From contig NC_087392.1 in assembly GCF_963675165.1 (NCBI RefSeq), positions 5,401,442 to 5,465,441 on the forward strand: a stretch of DNA of 64,000 nucleotides, given 5' to 3'. Position numbers and translations under genes: made by a program. Positions 1 through 12,713 of this stretch are shown here, in pieces. Origin of the DNA: Halichondria panicea. Its lineage: Eukaryota > Porifera > Demospongiae > Suberitida > Halichondriidae. Below the pieces are notes generated by a model that made no database searches, was not told the origin of the DNA, and saw nothing but the letters and a program-made list of their open reading frames with translations. Position 1 is the first letter of the stretch. The number at the start of each line of letters is the position of its first letter.

Positions 1-3000
1 AGCATGACAGGGCCAGTGCAGAGACTTACTGTACAACTAACACAAGTATTACAGGCACAAAGACATCATAATCAGTCTTTGGTACTGCAAGTCTGTACAT
101 GTGATTACCATATATTAACTAACAAACTCTCCATAACTTAATTAAGTATGTGCACACACACTCAATACTACAAGCCTTACACAGAAGCACACTATGTATG
201 TTTGTGAGCATACCTGTATTTTCATGAGGTGTGTGTATCGCAGTGAGTTCATGTTCTTGAGCATGTGTCCCTCGTCCAGTACGAGACAGTCTAGAGAGAG
301 CTTCCTAAAGAACTTCCTGTCCTCAGCCTGACCTATACACACATTGTACCTGCATGGGGACACAGGGATAGACCATAACTGAGGCATTGAGTGAACAGAT
401 TCAACTGTGTGCATGAGATCTATAGCAGTTGTGTAGAAATGCTCACAGCAGATGCACACATTGTACCTACAGCTATGTAGGTCAAGTTAACACAAAATTT
501 ATCAACAGTCTTATAGTTAGAACCACGGGGATTAAACAAGTGCCAGAGTATAATATCAAATTAGTGACAGTACATACGTTGTGAGGATGACATCAAAGTT
601 ATCACGATTGGAAAGGATCTCATATCTCATCTGAGACCTGTCCTGTTGGGAACCTGCAGTGAATCGTACACAAGTCAGTCCCTTCACATAGAGCAAATAC
701 CATACACTGTGTAGATGACATGCTCTAGTGAGAGCAGTACTGTACACACAAGCACTCACCCCAGTACGCTATGACTCTCATGGCTGGACACCACACCTCA
801 AACTCACGAACCCAATTGTCTACAAGGGAAAGCAATCTGGTGGAAATTACAATACATATACAGTACAGAGTCTTGTAATACAATCATGTTACTCTGAGAC
901 CACTTGGTAAAGGTCAGCAGTGTTTAGTTAGTACTGCACTTTACTACTATGGTTCGGGGATTCTTTCAACTGCCGAATTCTGTGGCCAAAAAATGATAAA
1001 TAATAGTACTTGACGTAAATTTGAAAGACGTCTTTCAGAAAATAGATCAACGGTACTAAGATGCTCAACTACCTCTCTCCCCTCTCCCCCCTCCCCGTTT
1101 AATTAATGGATCAGGGACTCCTCCTTCAGTTGCCATTACTTGAATTCCGTGGATCCAATTTAACGATTTTATGAAAGCTTACCCAAAAATGTGAGAGATA
1201 AAAACGTTAGATTAGATAATAGGGTCGAAAATAAATTTTAATTTTAATAATCCCCTACAACAGAGCTTATCTGAAGAGCTCTCCCTAGTGAGTACCTAGA
1301 GTGGAGGAGGGGACCACGACAAGGAAGTGACCACTGGAGCCCAGCTGATAGAGGTGAAACAGGAACGATATCGCCTCCACTGTCTTACCAAGACCCTGCA
1401 TTGGAGGGAGGAGACTGTTGAACACACTGGATTAGTGTGGAGCATTGCTTTAATAATATTGTTAGCAAATCTGGTGGCAAAATTGACAAACCACAATAGA
1501 CTGGGTGTTGCCCTCAGGCAATATGTGAATACTGAAAACACACCAGGAAACTTTGACGACTATTTTAATGCCTTTATAAAAGTAGAGAAGTATTATTTTC
1601 CCTCACAAAGTGGAAGTGGTAACAGTCTACAAAGGGGAAGGGGGCACTCACACTACCACCCTCATTAAAAGTAAGTAAGCTGTGCTTAATTTTTATGCAA
1701 AACAAGAAAACACGGATTGATTTATATTATGGGCGAAATAATAGAAGGGGGTCAACACAAGCTCTCTTCCTAGAACTAACTACAGCCACACAGTAATTAC
1801 TCCAATACACACACAACTGTGGCTGGTCTAGACAACACATCTGATTCCCCTAACCCTCATGCATTGGAGAGTACACACTAGGAGACTGGCTCACCATTTC
1901 ATCAGCCAGTATTGCATTGAGGTCTTGAGAGTGTAGCAGGACCAACCAGTTGAGACCAAGCAATTGATACTCCTTCAACTGAACACTGCACATGCAGGGA
2001 CAACAAGTACAACCACTTCACTCTATACACTAGACACCTGACCCCCTCAACACTGCCACCTCACTCTATACACTATACACCTGACCCCCTCAACACTGCC
2101 ACCTCACTCTATACACTATACACCTGACCCCCTCAACACTGCCACCTCACTCTATACACTATACACCTGACCCCCTCAACACTGCCACCTCACTCTATAC
2201 ACTATACACCTGACCCCCTCAACACTGCCACTTCACTCTATACACTATACACCTGACCCCCTCAACACTGCCACCTCACTCTATACACTATACACCTGAC
2301 CCCCTCAACACTGCCACCTCACTCTATACACTATACACCTGACCCCCTCAACACTGCCACCTCACTCTATACACTATACACCTGACCCCCTCAACACTGC
2401 CACCTCACTCTATACACTATACACCTGACCCCCTCAACACTGCCACCTCACTCTATACACTATACACCTGACCCCCTCAACACTGCCACCTCACTCTATA
2501 CACTATACACCTGACCCCCTCAACACTGCCACCTCACTCTATACACTATACACCTGACCCCCTCAACACTGCCACCTCACTCTATACACTATACACCTGA
2601 CCCCCTCAACACTGCCACCTCACTCTATACACTATACACCTGACCCCCTCAACACTGCCACCTCACTCTATACACTATACACCTGACCCCCTCAACACTG
2701 AGTGTCCATTACACTATTTTATACACCATGCAACTTGCAAAGATTTTCTAGTGCTTGACTGCTCACCTTGGGTTCATAACAGCAGGTTGTGCCGAGTACA
2801 CCACATCATCTCCAGTAGTACTCACACACTATAAAAGCAATGACAATAGAGTGGATATTTCACAACCAGTAGCTAAAATACAGAAGCTTTCCCTCGGCTG
2901 CTAAAGATACGTACTTCTGAGTTTTGCAGGTGAGAGAACTTGTCTTGGATGGAGGTGGAGATGGTCCTGCATTGAGCCAGTAGTCTAACAAGAACCTTCC

Positions 3001-3912
3001 TCTCTGCCAGTAGTGTCAGACAGCCTTCCAGCAACTGGGGGGTGGGGGACAGTCAAAGCAGGCTCTAGATTATAGATGGAGGGAGACCTACCTGTTCACT
3101 AAGACCCTTCTTTGCAACAAGAGCCTCCACCTACAGTACAAATACACACACACATTACTAATGCATATACGTACACTAAACACAAAGGACACAATAAAGT
3201 AGTTTATCAAAGACCTCGATTATTAAATAATAGTAGCCATGAAGATGATCTCTTACCAAATGCTTCCAGGTTTCAAAGGGTCGGTGTTTGTCAATCAGTT
3301 TAGCTTTGGTAACAGAGCAGCGTGGAATATCACACAGCTCATCCAGGGAGGAATCGTTCATAAACTTGAGGATTGACTTCTTCTGTTTGACGGAATAACC
3401 ATCTTCCTCTGATTCTGACCCACTGTACTCATCACGATAACTATCAGTCAACTCCACCACATCAGCAGTAGTCTCACAAGACTGTACACTTTGTTTGGTT
3501 TCCATCGACGACAACTTTGTTTTTGATGAACTACGATCATCATCGCTATCGCTACTTTCTATTAATATTATTTTCTTGACCTTCTTACAGTTTCTAGCGG
3601 CTTCACTGTGCATTTTAATTTCTTTTGAATCGTTTGTAATCTTGCTTTTCTGAAATGCAAACTTCTGGAGCTTTCTTCTTGAGTTGCTAAGCCATTCTGA
3701 TGATTCTTTGAGCTCCATTGCACGAGGTCTATCATTGCTGGAGGGTACATCTGAGTCACTGTCACTCTGTATGTACACTGAGCGTCTAGGGCAGCACTAA
3801 ATCTTCTAGGAGAGGTGTGTTCCTCAACTGCAGGGACTGTCAGAGAGGGGAGGAGGGAGGAGGGGGTTTCTGGGATTACCTCTTTTGAGGTTTCCACAGG
3901 AGGACTCACATT
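1..3912 (-). pseudogene. SMARCAD1-like gene, left copy: 5' exons only, frameshifted
   Basis: Exons 1-9 of the remodeller can be placed by homology to the intact copy: 3,257-3,912, 3,092-3,130, 2,915-3,034, 2,767-2,828, 1,895-1,985, 1,296-1,395, 760-819, 578-653 and 214-349. Exon 10 onward lies beyond the left edge. Exon 1 has a net 220-base deletion at about 3,790, compared with 14,907-15,131 of the middle copy. Because 220 is not a multiple of three, the N-terminal acidic region shifts frame. The original start has also been replaced by an inserted element at 3,917. Helicase motifs GLGKT (exon 6) and DEGH (exon 9) still read. Probably a pseudogene, unless transcription starts inside exon 1. 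Confidence 0.8.
2014..2700. repeat. 43-bp minisatellite, about 16 copies
   Basis: Tandem 43-base units containing CTATACACTATACACCTG and CCCCTCAACACTGCCACC. Successive ACCCCCTC anchors run from 2,041 to 2,686 in steps of 43. The array sits in the SMARCAD1-like intron between exons 4 and 5. The units are almost identical, so it is young or homogenised. The same array occurs in the other two gene copies with different copy numbers. Confidence 0.97.
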
Positions 3913-3916
3913 TTTA

Positions 3917-4437
3917 TGCCTCGGTGCGCATGCGCAAGCGAGGTATACGGTAGTGTGTTTGTGTGTCTGTCTGTGTAGACTGCTACAGCTGCTCAAGGAT
4001 GAATCAAGTGCAAGTAAGAGTTTCTATAGGCTTCTAGTCATGTTTAAATTACTTGGATTTTAATTCGTGGATTTGCAAAATAATGCTTCTTTCTCGAGTT
4101 ATGCCTAGTTTTGCTTACTTGGAATGCCATTGCAGTCTTTTCAGAAGAGCACGTAGCCAAACTTGTTTACCGAGTTTTACTACTCTACTTAGTAGTTAGC
4201 TCTGCACTAGAACGCTAGCTATTGGTAGCTGCAAGAGTGAGAAAGAGAGCTGCAAGGCTCTACTGATGGCAGCCATTAATTTTACACTTGAACTTTTGGC
4301 ATCAATCGTTTTTAACAACAATCATGGTAGATCATTACCCACTCTTTGAGTTTGCATGCAGCAAAATAATTATTGCAAAAATGTTCAAGCTATTAGTAGC
4401 TTTTATGTTATGTAGCTTTGGCATCTCCACCGAGGCA
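3917..4437. mobile_element. Short inverted-repeat element (MITE-like), left unit only
   Basis: This 521-base segment is absent from the equivalent place in the middle copy, where CACATTTT runs directly into CTTCTCATTG at about 15,250. It starts with TGCCTCGGTG and ends with its reverse complement CACCGAGGCA. No coding capacity is visible. A clean target-site duplication is not obvious. The insertion sits at the 5' edge of the remodeller's first exon and separates it from its old start region. Confidence 0.7.
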
Positions 4438-5710
4438 TCAGCATCTTCTCATTGTCCATTGACTTGATTATAAAGGTTGGGCAAAGGTCTTTGCTCATGA
4501 TGTGTAAAAGCCTGCCCACTAGATCAGATAAAAGATAAAAGCTGACCAGAAAGTAAACACAAAGGTGAAATAAGTTGTTCATTTGACCACATCAATACCT
4601 TGGCCTATGATACTTTTTACTTCTAGGTGCATGCGCACTTCTGATTGAGTTTCCTACCTTTCAAGCCTCCTGGTGGATTTTTTAAGATGTCCTCTGTGCA
4701 TTTCAAGTACCAGTGGTGTATGGAGATGCACTCTCAAGTATAACTATGCATGCATGGGGATGCAATCATGCAATCCATAATCGTCATAATCTGTTATGAT
4801 TGTGTGGTTTCAAATATATTGTACAATAAAAACTGATTTGATTTGCTTGGAATAATAGTTACAAAATCACATATTCTCACTGACAATAAAACACAACACT
4901 GATCTGATAATAGATGAGAAGTATACTCAATAGTGTTAGGTTGGGAGGTTCATAGTTTGAGATCTTGCTAGAGCCTTCTGTAGGAGACCAGTCACGTCCA
5001 ATTTATCATCTAGAGAAGGAAACAGTAAAGAACAGTAAATGTAATAGGAGTACAGTCAATCAAATACTGTGTACGTTAGTTAACTAGGTATCAGTAACAG
5101 ACATACATGTACATGGAGAAGAATTAGTTCATGCACAGGCAATCTGCTATGATAAACTTTTGACATAACGAAAATAACACCTCAGCTAGCTACAATACAG
5201 AGTGTCATACAGGGGAAAGGGGGATATCCCTCCTTAGCCCCAACCCCCCCCCCCCTAAAATGTGTTACTAGTTGCATGGCTGCATGAGTGTCCATAGCTG
5301 GCAATTTTACATACGTATTGAAACAGTTGACTTTTTTCTTCAAAATTTTCTGGTCACTTTTCTTATTTTCCCCCTCTACTTCAAAATCCTGTATGACACC
5401 CTGCCATACAATACTGTTATAGTGTACACTGTGTGCAGCCATCAATAATTACATTCACCAAAGCCGTTTAGATGCAACTCCCCACACAGTGTAAACACAG
5501 TGTCAATATTGTGACCATGCCCTCGTCCCTCACCGTGGTCAGTGGAGGCTGTGAGGTCGTGCTCCAGTCGCAGCTTGCTCTGTGCACACTGGAGGATGTC
5601 CTCTTCCACTGTCCCACCACCCACCAGCCTCAGCACCGTCACATCCCTGCATGCATGTATGGAGGGGGCATACAAAATGAATGAGAGAGTATGAACATGT
5701 AGAGGATCTA

Positions 5711-5893
<183 letters not shown>

Positions 5894-6691
5894 TCAATGA
5901 GTCTGTACAAGTGTGTGGGCGTTCTACATCACTAGAAGAAAAGTTCACCAGTGAAGACCATGAGATGTGTCTAGTCAGACATTAGCTACTGTACAGATAA
6001 TGGACAGGCTCAGTTACGCTAGACTAGTGTGTACAGGTCACCATCAACTCACCAGCCCTTGTTGATAGTAGGAACACGAAGATGCTCTCCTGTTCATTGA
6101 ACTGGTCTATTAGCCCCTGCCTGCAATCAAAGCACTCAATACGTACGATATCACACATGCACACACGCACACACACACATTGTAAAACTATAGTACTTCC
6201 CACTATACTGTATTGGCATAGCCTGTTATACACTCTTGCATGTCAACTACAAAGTGGGCACCAACTCACCTCTCAGTGACGGGTGTCTGGCCGTCCAGTC
6301 GGAGGTGGGCGTGGCCTTGTTGCTGTAGAAACACCTCAAGAATGTCGAGCATCATTGTAAACTGACTGAACACCAACACACGATCACCCTAGTCGGGAAA
6401 AATACTACAATAAATGTTGGCAATAAAAATGTTATTTATGTACTCACATTCTTTTTCAGTTGTGATAATTTTTTTGACAGGAATTCACATTTTCCTGACA
6501 TTCCCACCAAGCTCCCGGGTAGAGCGTATTCTGATAGTGACTACGTATGTGTGTACATGTGCATTACATAACATGTGACCACACCTCCTAATAATGACCA
6601 ACAGTACTGCATTGTGTACACACATAGTGAGCTACTAAATACATAAACTCTGCAATCCACAAACACAGTCACTGACCTCCATTATCCTATA

Positions 6692-6695
6692 CAAT

Positions 6696-6735
<40 letters not shown>

Positions 6736-6767
6736 ACACCCACACCCACACACACACACACACACAC
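6692..6767. repeat. (CA)n microsatellite at a splice donor
   Basis: A CA tract with CCCACA interruptions ends exactly at the exon 12 donor of the middle remodeller copy. On the minus strand the intron therefore begins with a GTGTGTG run. The intact copy has a far longer version at 18,349-18,545. Confidence 0.95.
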
Positions 6768-7447
6768 CTTGTACAGTGTGCAGAGGTTGTGCAGCTCAAA
6801 GTCTGACATTACACTCATATCCTCCCACACAAGGTTGGGAGCAGCATCTCTGTGACTGGGCTCCTTTAGGATGGCCCTCACCATGCAGTGTAGGGTGTGG
6901 TCAGTGTAGTGATGTCTCAGGAGTAGGGGATGGTTGGTGGCCTTGCGAAGGTCTACCATCACGTCCATCCTCTTGTTGAGCTCATCACCTGTAGTGGAGA
7001 GGGGGTGCTCAGTACGGGGCACAAACACTGTAGCATAAAAATCTTTACGAATGAGCCAAATCAGCAGAAAATCTAACTACTGCGTTCTGGCAAGGATAGT
7101 ATTGTACCAGTTATAGGGGTTTATGATATTATTTTATCAATACACACAAAGTTCGCTTATGATATGATGCTCGTAAAACATTCTACTAATACGGTACAAT
7201 GCACAGATATACAATACACAAGCCCTTGGAACTACTGCACTAACCTACTAACAGCACTACTTACAGCCGCTTATCAATTAGTTTTGTTGCTAAGAAACCA
7301 CAATGTTAGGTATTCCGTGGTATTATACAAATGATGCGTCGTGAATATCTACTCTGCACATGATCACACACACACAAGCACATGATCACCCCTTTTCTAG
7401 CTAGCTTAAACCGTACACCTATACTTTGCTATTAACAAGCACTAGCT

Positions 7448-9652
7448 ATGGCTGAGAGACAAGACCGTGAACAAGAGTACATATTCAGAAATGTTCAACT
7501 CTTCAAGAATGATACCCTTGGTACTGGCTCCTACGGGGCAGTGTGTAAAGCCAAGTGTGACCAGCTACTCTGTGCTGCCAAGCTACTCTATCCAGTGCTC
7601 TTCCAAATAGCTGTTCCAGATCCTGGCAAAGAACATAGACACCCGTTTAGAAGATTCGAAACAGAGTGTGCATTTCTGAGTCGTATCAACCACCCCAACA
7701 TTGTACAGTACTTGGGGACCTATCGCGATCCCGACACAAATGCACCAGTTCTTCTCATGGAGCTCATGGACGAGAGTCTGACACACTTCCTGGAGTCATC
7801 ACCTGGAGACATTCCCTACCACATCCAAGTCAACCTCTCCTATGACATAGCTCAAGCACTTGCCTTTCTCCACTCCAATGGAATCATCCATCGCGACCTC
7901 TCCAGCAACAATGTCCTACTAATTGCAGGCACTCGAGCCAAAGTCACCGATTTCGGGATGTCCAAATTCAGGGACATAAATGTCAGCCGACTAGCCACAA
8001 TGACCAAATGCCCGGGAACACCAGCCTTCATGTCTCCTGAGGCACTAAACGAACCACCAGTGTACACAGAGAAACTAGACAACTTCTCATTTGGTGTGCT
8101 TGTAGTTCAGACCACAACTCGACAGTTTCCAAAGCCAACAGATCGATTCGAGAATATTCAAGTTCCCCATCCACGAAACCCAGGTCGCACAATTGAGGCT
8201 AAAATAGCAATCCCAGAACTAGAGAGAAGACAAGCTCACATGAGCCTGATTGAGCCCACCCACCCTCTACTGCCGATTGCTCGTCACTGCCTCAAAGACA
8301 GAGATGATAAACGACCATCTTCCCAACAGCTTTGCCAAACACTGGATGCTCTCAAGAGGACACCACGGTACCAAGAAAGCTCCCAACAAGACCTGCACCA
8401 GATGCTCAGAGAGAAAGATGAACAAATAACAGCTAAAGACAACCAACTACAAGCAAATGAACAGATTATAATGGAAAAAGACACACAGCTACAAGAAAAT
8501 CGAGAGACAACAATACAAAACAATGAACAGTTACACACACAAAATATTGAAATTGGTGAACTCACTACAAGACTAGGCCAAGCAACACAAGAAAACCAAA
8601 CCCTTCAACATGAGGCTGAAGCCAGAGAGAGACAGCTGAGGAGACTCAACCAAGAGTTGCAATCAAGTGAGGAGAACACTGCTGCCCTCCAACAAGCCAT
8701 CGATCAACGAGACAGAGAAGTGACTCAGCTGAGACAAGTGTTGGCAAGCAAGAACGAGGAATCTCACAATCTATCGACTCGAATGCACCAAGTCGCACTG
8801 CAAGATGAGCAAGCTACACCAATGAAACCTGTTACAATAGAGTCACTACCTGATGCACCTGATGGTATTGGGTATAGATCATCATCAGCCGTGATTGGAG
8901 ACAAGGCATACTTTAGTCCACACGGAAGTAAAACTGTTCATGAGTTCAGCAACAATCAGTGGTACGAGTTACCACCTTGCCCTAACCTGTACTTCACTAT
9001 TGTCAGTGTTAATGACATGCTCACAACTGTGGGGGGATATTCAGACACACAACAGTATAGTAACAAACTCTACAGCTACATTAACAACAAATGGGTCGAA
9101 CACTTCCCTCCCATGCCAACCAAACGGTGGACACCTGGAGCTGTGTACGCTAACAACACACTTGTAGTGGTAGGAGGATATAGTCATGCAAAACATTTAA
9201 ATACTGTTGAGATATTAAATACTGCTAACATGCGATGGTTTATTGTTAGCTCACTACCTGTGCCAACCAATCAATCATCAACAACGATCTGTGGAGACTA
9301 TGTGTACATACACCCACACAATCAAGTGAAGTATTCAGTGTACAAATGCTCATTAAGACAACTAACTCAATCCCAGCCAATCTCAGCTATATGGGAGAAG
9401 ATTGCCCCTTTGCCAGTTAGCTGGTCCACTCTTGTTACCATCAATGGCCACCTGCTGGCAGTGGGTGGGCGGGACTCCAATGGAGATAACACGAAGGACA
9501 TATATCAGTACAACGAGACATCATGGACTGTCATCAGTCAAATGTCAACACCTCGAGCAGCATGCCTCACTGCTGCCCTCCTTGGGAACAAACTGATGGT
9601 GGTGGGTGGAGTTGGTGCAGACAGAAAATGTGAAGTAATTACTTTTGTATAG
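7448..9652 (+). CDS. Kinase-coiled-coil-kelch protein, copy 1 (734 aa)
   Basis: Single-exon ORF. Residues 12-300 form a protein kinase domain of tyrosine-kinase-like type: glycine loop GTGSYG (25-30), Lys45 in CAAK, HRDLSSNN (148-155), DFGMSK (168-173) and SPEAL (196-200). All catalytic residues are present, so an active cytosolic kinase is expected. Residues about 320-450 are a Gln/Glu-rich coiled coil. Residues about 466-734 hold roughly six kelch blades, with VGG or IHP turns followed by a W a few residues before PP or P.P. There is no signal peptide or membrane segment. The gene lies on the opposite strand inside intron 11 of the disabled remodeller. The start is the ATG in CTAGCTATGGCTGAG, and the same start context precedes the second copy. 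The substrate and kelch ligand are unknown. A sensor or scaffold role is inference. Confidence 0.93.
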   Translation: MAERQDREQEYIFRNVQLFKNDTLGTGSYGAVCKAKCDQLLCAAKLLYPVLFQIAVPDPGKEHRHPFRRFETECAFLSRINHPNIVQYLGTYRDPDTNAPVLLMELMDESLTHFLESSPGDIPYHIQVNLSYDIAQALAFLHSNGIIHRDLSSNNVLLIAGTRAKVTDFGMSKFRDINVSRLATMTKCPGTPAFMSPEALNEPPVYTEKLDNFSFGVLVVQTTTRQFPKPTDRFENIQVPHPRNPGRTIEAKIAIPELERRQAHMSLIEPTHPLLPIARHCLKDRDDKRPSSQQLCQTLDALKRTPRYQESSQQDLHQMLREKDEQITAKDNQLQANEQIIMEKDTQLQENRETTIQNNEQLHTQNIEIGELTTRLGQATQENQTLQHEAEARERQLRRLNQELQSSEENTAALQQAIDQRDREVTQLRQVLASKNEESHNLSTRMHQVALQDEQATPMKPVTIESLPDAPDGIGYRSSSAVIGDKAYFSPHGSKTVHEFSNNQWYELPPCPNLYFTIVSVNDMLTTVGGYSDTQQYSNKLYSYINNKWVEHFPPMPTKRWTPGAVYANNTLVVVGGYSHAKHLNTVEILNTANMRWFIVSSLPVPTNQSSTTICGDYVYIHPHNQVKYSVYKCSLRQLTQSQPISAIWEKIAPLPVSWSTLVTINGHLLAVGGRDSNGDNTKDIYQYNETSWTVISQMSTPRAACLTAALLGNKLMVVGGVGADRKCEVITFV

Positions 9653-10102
9653 TTCCTAACTTGTTCTTTGTGTCTTATTGTTAATTTTGATGAAAGTTGT
9701 GGTGAGCAATATAGATTTGGGAGATAAAAAGTTTATATTTTGGTGATTTTGCTGTGCATGTGTTGTTAACATTACGTGAGATAGATTGAGATTAAAACAT
9801 TGGGAACTATTAATATGGTGATCCCTAACCTGATCATCAATACCAGCTATACGCTAGGCTAATTACTTCAACTGAACGAGCAGTGACACTCAGTAAATAA
9901 CTATGTTAAGAGTTGCATGATAACATAGCAGGTCAATTGACAACCATCTGCTACAATATTGAGGACAACACAATGTTTGAGGGTCTGTGAACAGAAGCAA
10001 TCTCTGCACATGAAACCACACCCACTGCCTCTCTTACGACTAACCCACAACACAAACTAGCCACAATCTCCCAACACACAACATTCCCCTGCAGGCACTC
10101 AC
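9653..10102. other. 3' flank of kinase-kelch copy 1 inside host intron 11
   Basis: About 450 bases between the kinase-kelch stop codon and exon 11 of the middle remodeller copy. It is AT-rich and nearly identical to 23,663-24,111 in the other unit. No further coding exon was seen. Confidence 0.6.
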
Positions 10103-10324
10103 CATGTCGGCCCTGATTGACCCTGAGTGACCTCTCCACCACACCCCTGTACAACGTCTATTGAGTCTCCGTCAGCTGACAATGCTCCGTACTGGACACC
10201 TTGGCCGGGAGCTGACTCAGCACTTGTGACTTGAGCCTCCGCAGTGTGAAGGGTGTCATGATCTGCTTGGCCTGTCTCACTTGCTCCTGGTAGTAGGCAC
10301 TCAACTCGTCCACTCTCTGTGGGA

Positions 10325-10407
10325 TGTGTGTGTGTGTGTGTGTGTGGGGGGGAGGGGTGCAGTGTGTGTGTGTGTGTGGGTGTGGGTGTGTGGGTGTGTG
10401 GGTGGGT
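10325..10407. repeat. (TG)n/(GGGTG)n low-complexity tract
   Basis: A TG microsatellite with G-rich interruptions, just upstream (in minus-strand terms) of the exon 11 acceptor at 10,316. The matching tract in the intact copy is 24,331-24,412. Confidence 0.95.
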
Positions 10408-12713
10408 AAGGGGGGCAGGGTATAGTAAGAACTGTGAACTGTACAGGGGAAAGCAACAAATTTTGGCTTACAAACTTTTGTGAACTGAAAAACACACTAT
10501 AAAGCATCTTTTAAAAGAGCTTTGGACAACCTAAATTCAAGTTCTGGTCATTCCAAATGACTCAAGGGCAACCTCCTATCCAATCACTCACCCTAGCTCT
10601 AGAGAAGGTGTTTCTGATTTGAGCAGAGAACGGAATAACGAAACTGAGTAGAGACATGAGCTCCAGCAGGTTGTTCTGTAGTGGAGTCTCCGTGAGCAGG
10701 AGTCTCCTCTTCGCCTGTAGCAATACCACCACAGGATTGTGTGAGTCACTGGGACAAGGTTTGAGCATGACAGGGCCAGTGCAGAGACTTACTGTACAAC
10801 TAACACAAGCACTACAGGCACAAAGACATCATAATCATTACACTCTTCAGTACTGCAAGTCTGTACATGTGATCACCCACTGCATATATTTACTATAAAA
10901 TACATCAACATCAAACACACTTTAAGTACGTGCACACACGCTCAATACTACAAGCCTTGCACAGAAGCACACTCTGTGTTTGTGATCATACCTGTATTTT
11001 CATGAGGTGTGTGTATCGCAGTGAGTTCATGTTCTTGAGCATGTGTCCCTCGTCCAGTACGAGACAGTCTAGAGAGAGCTTCCTAAAGAACTTCCTGTCC
11101 TCAGCCTGACCTATACACACATTGTACCTGCATGGGGACACAGGGATAGACCATAACTGAGGCATTGAGTGAACAGATTCAACTGTGTGCATGAGATCTA
11201 TAGCAGTTGTGTAGAAATGCTCACAGCAGATGCACACATTGTACCTACAGCTATGTAGGTCAGGTTAACACAAATGTCAACAGTCTTAAAGTTAGAACCA
11301 CGGGGATTAAACAAGTGCCAGAGTACAATATTAAATTAGTGACAGTACATACGTTGTGAGGATGACATCAAAGTTATCACGATTGGAAAGAATCTCATAT
11401 CTCATCTGAGACCTGTCCTGTTGGGAACCTGCAGTGAATCATACACAAGTCAGTCCCTTCACATAGAGCAAACACCATACACTGTGTAGATGACATGCTC
11501 TAGTGAGAGCAGTACTGTACACACAAGCACTCACCCCAGTACGCTATGACTGTCATGGCTGGACACCACACCTCAAACTCACGAACCCAATTGTCTACAA
11601 GGGAAAGCAATCTGGTGAAAATTGCAATACATATACAGTACAGAGTCTTGTAATACAATCATGTTACTCTGAGATCACTTGGTAAAGGTCAGCAGTGTTT
11701 AGTTAATACTGCACTTTACTACTATGGATGTTGAAAGATGGTCAACTACACCACCCCTCTCCCCTCTCCTCTCTCCCCTCTCCCCTCTCCCCGTTTAATT
11801 AATGGATCAGGGACTCCTCTTTCAGTTGCCATTACTTGAATTCTGTGGATCCAATTGAACAATTTTATGAAAGCTTACCCAAAATTGTGAGAGATAAAAG
11901 CGTTAGATTAGATGATAGGGCCGAAAATAAATTCTAATAATCCCGTACAACAGAGCTTATCTGAAGAGCTTTCCCTAGTGAGTACCTAGAGTGGAGGAGG
12001 GGACCACGACAAGGAAGTGACCACTGGAGCCCAGCTGATAGAGGTGGGACAGGAACGATATCGCCTCTACTGTCTTACCAAGACCCTGCATTGGAGGGAG
12101 GAGACTGTTACACACATTGGATTAGTGTGGAGCATTGCTTTGCTAGCAAATCTGGTGGCAACATTGACAAACCACAATAGACTGGGTGTTGCCCTCAGGC
12201 AATGTGTGAATACCCAAGGAAATTGAAAACTCACCAGGAAACTTTGATGACCATTATATAAAAGTAGAGAAGTATTATTTTCCCTCACAAAGTGGAAGTG
12301 GTAACAGTCTACAAAGGGGAAGGGGCACTCCCACTACCACCCTCATTAAAAGTAAGTAAGCTGTGCTTAATTTGTACGCAAAACAAGAAAACACAACAAG
12401 AAAACACGGATTGATTTATATGGGCGGAAATAATTAGAAGGGGGTCAACAAAGCTCTCTTCCTGGAACTAACTACAGCCACACAGTAATTACTCCAATAC
12501 ACACACAACTGTGGCTGGTCTAGACAACACATTCTGATTTCCCCTAACCCTCATGCATTGGAGAGTACACACTAGGAGACTGGCTCACCATTTCATCAGC
12601 CAGTATTGCATTGAGGTCTTGAGAGTGTAGCAGGACCAACCAGTTGAGACCAAGCAATTGATACTCCTTCAACTGAACACTGCACATGCAGGGACAACAA
12701 GTACAACCACTTC

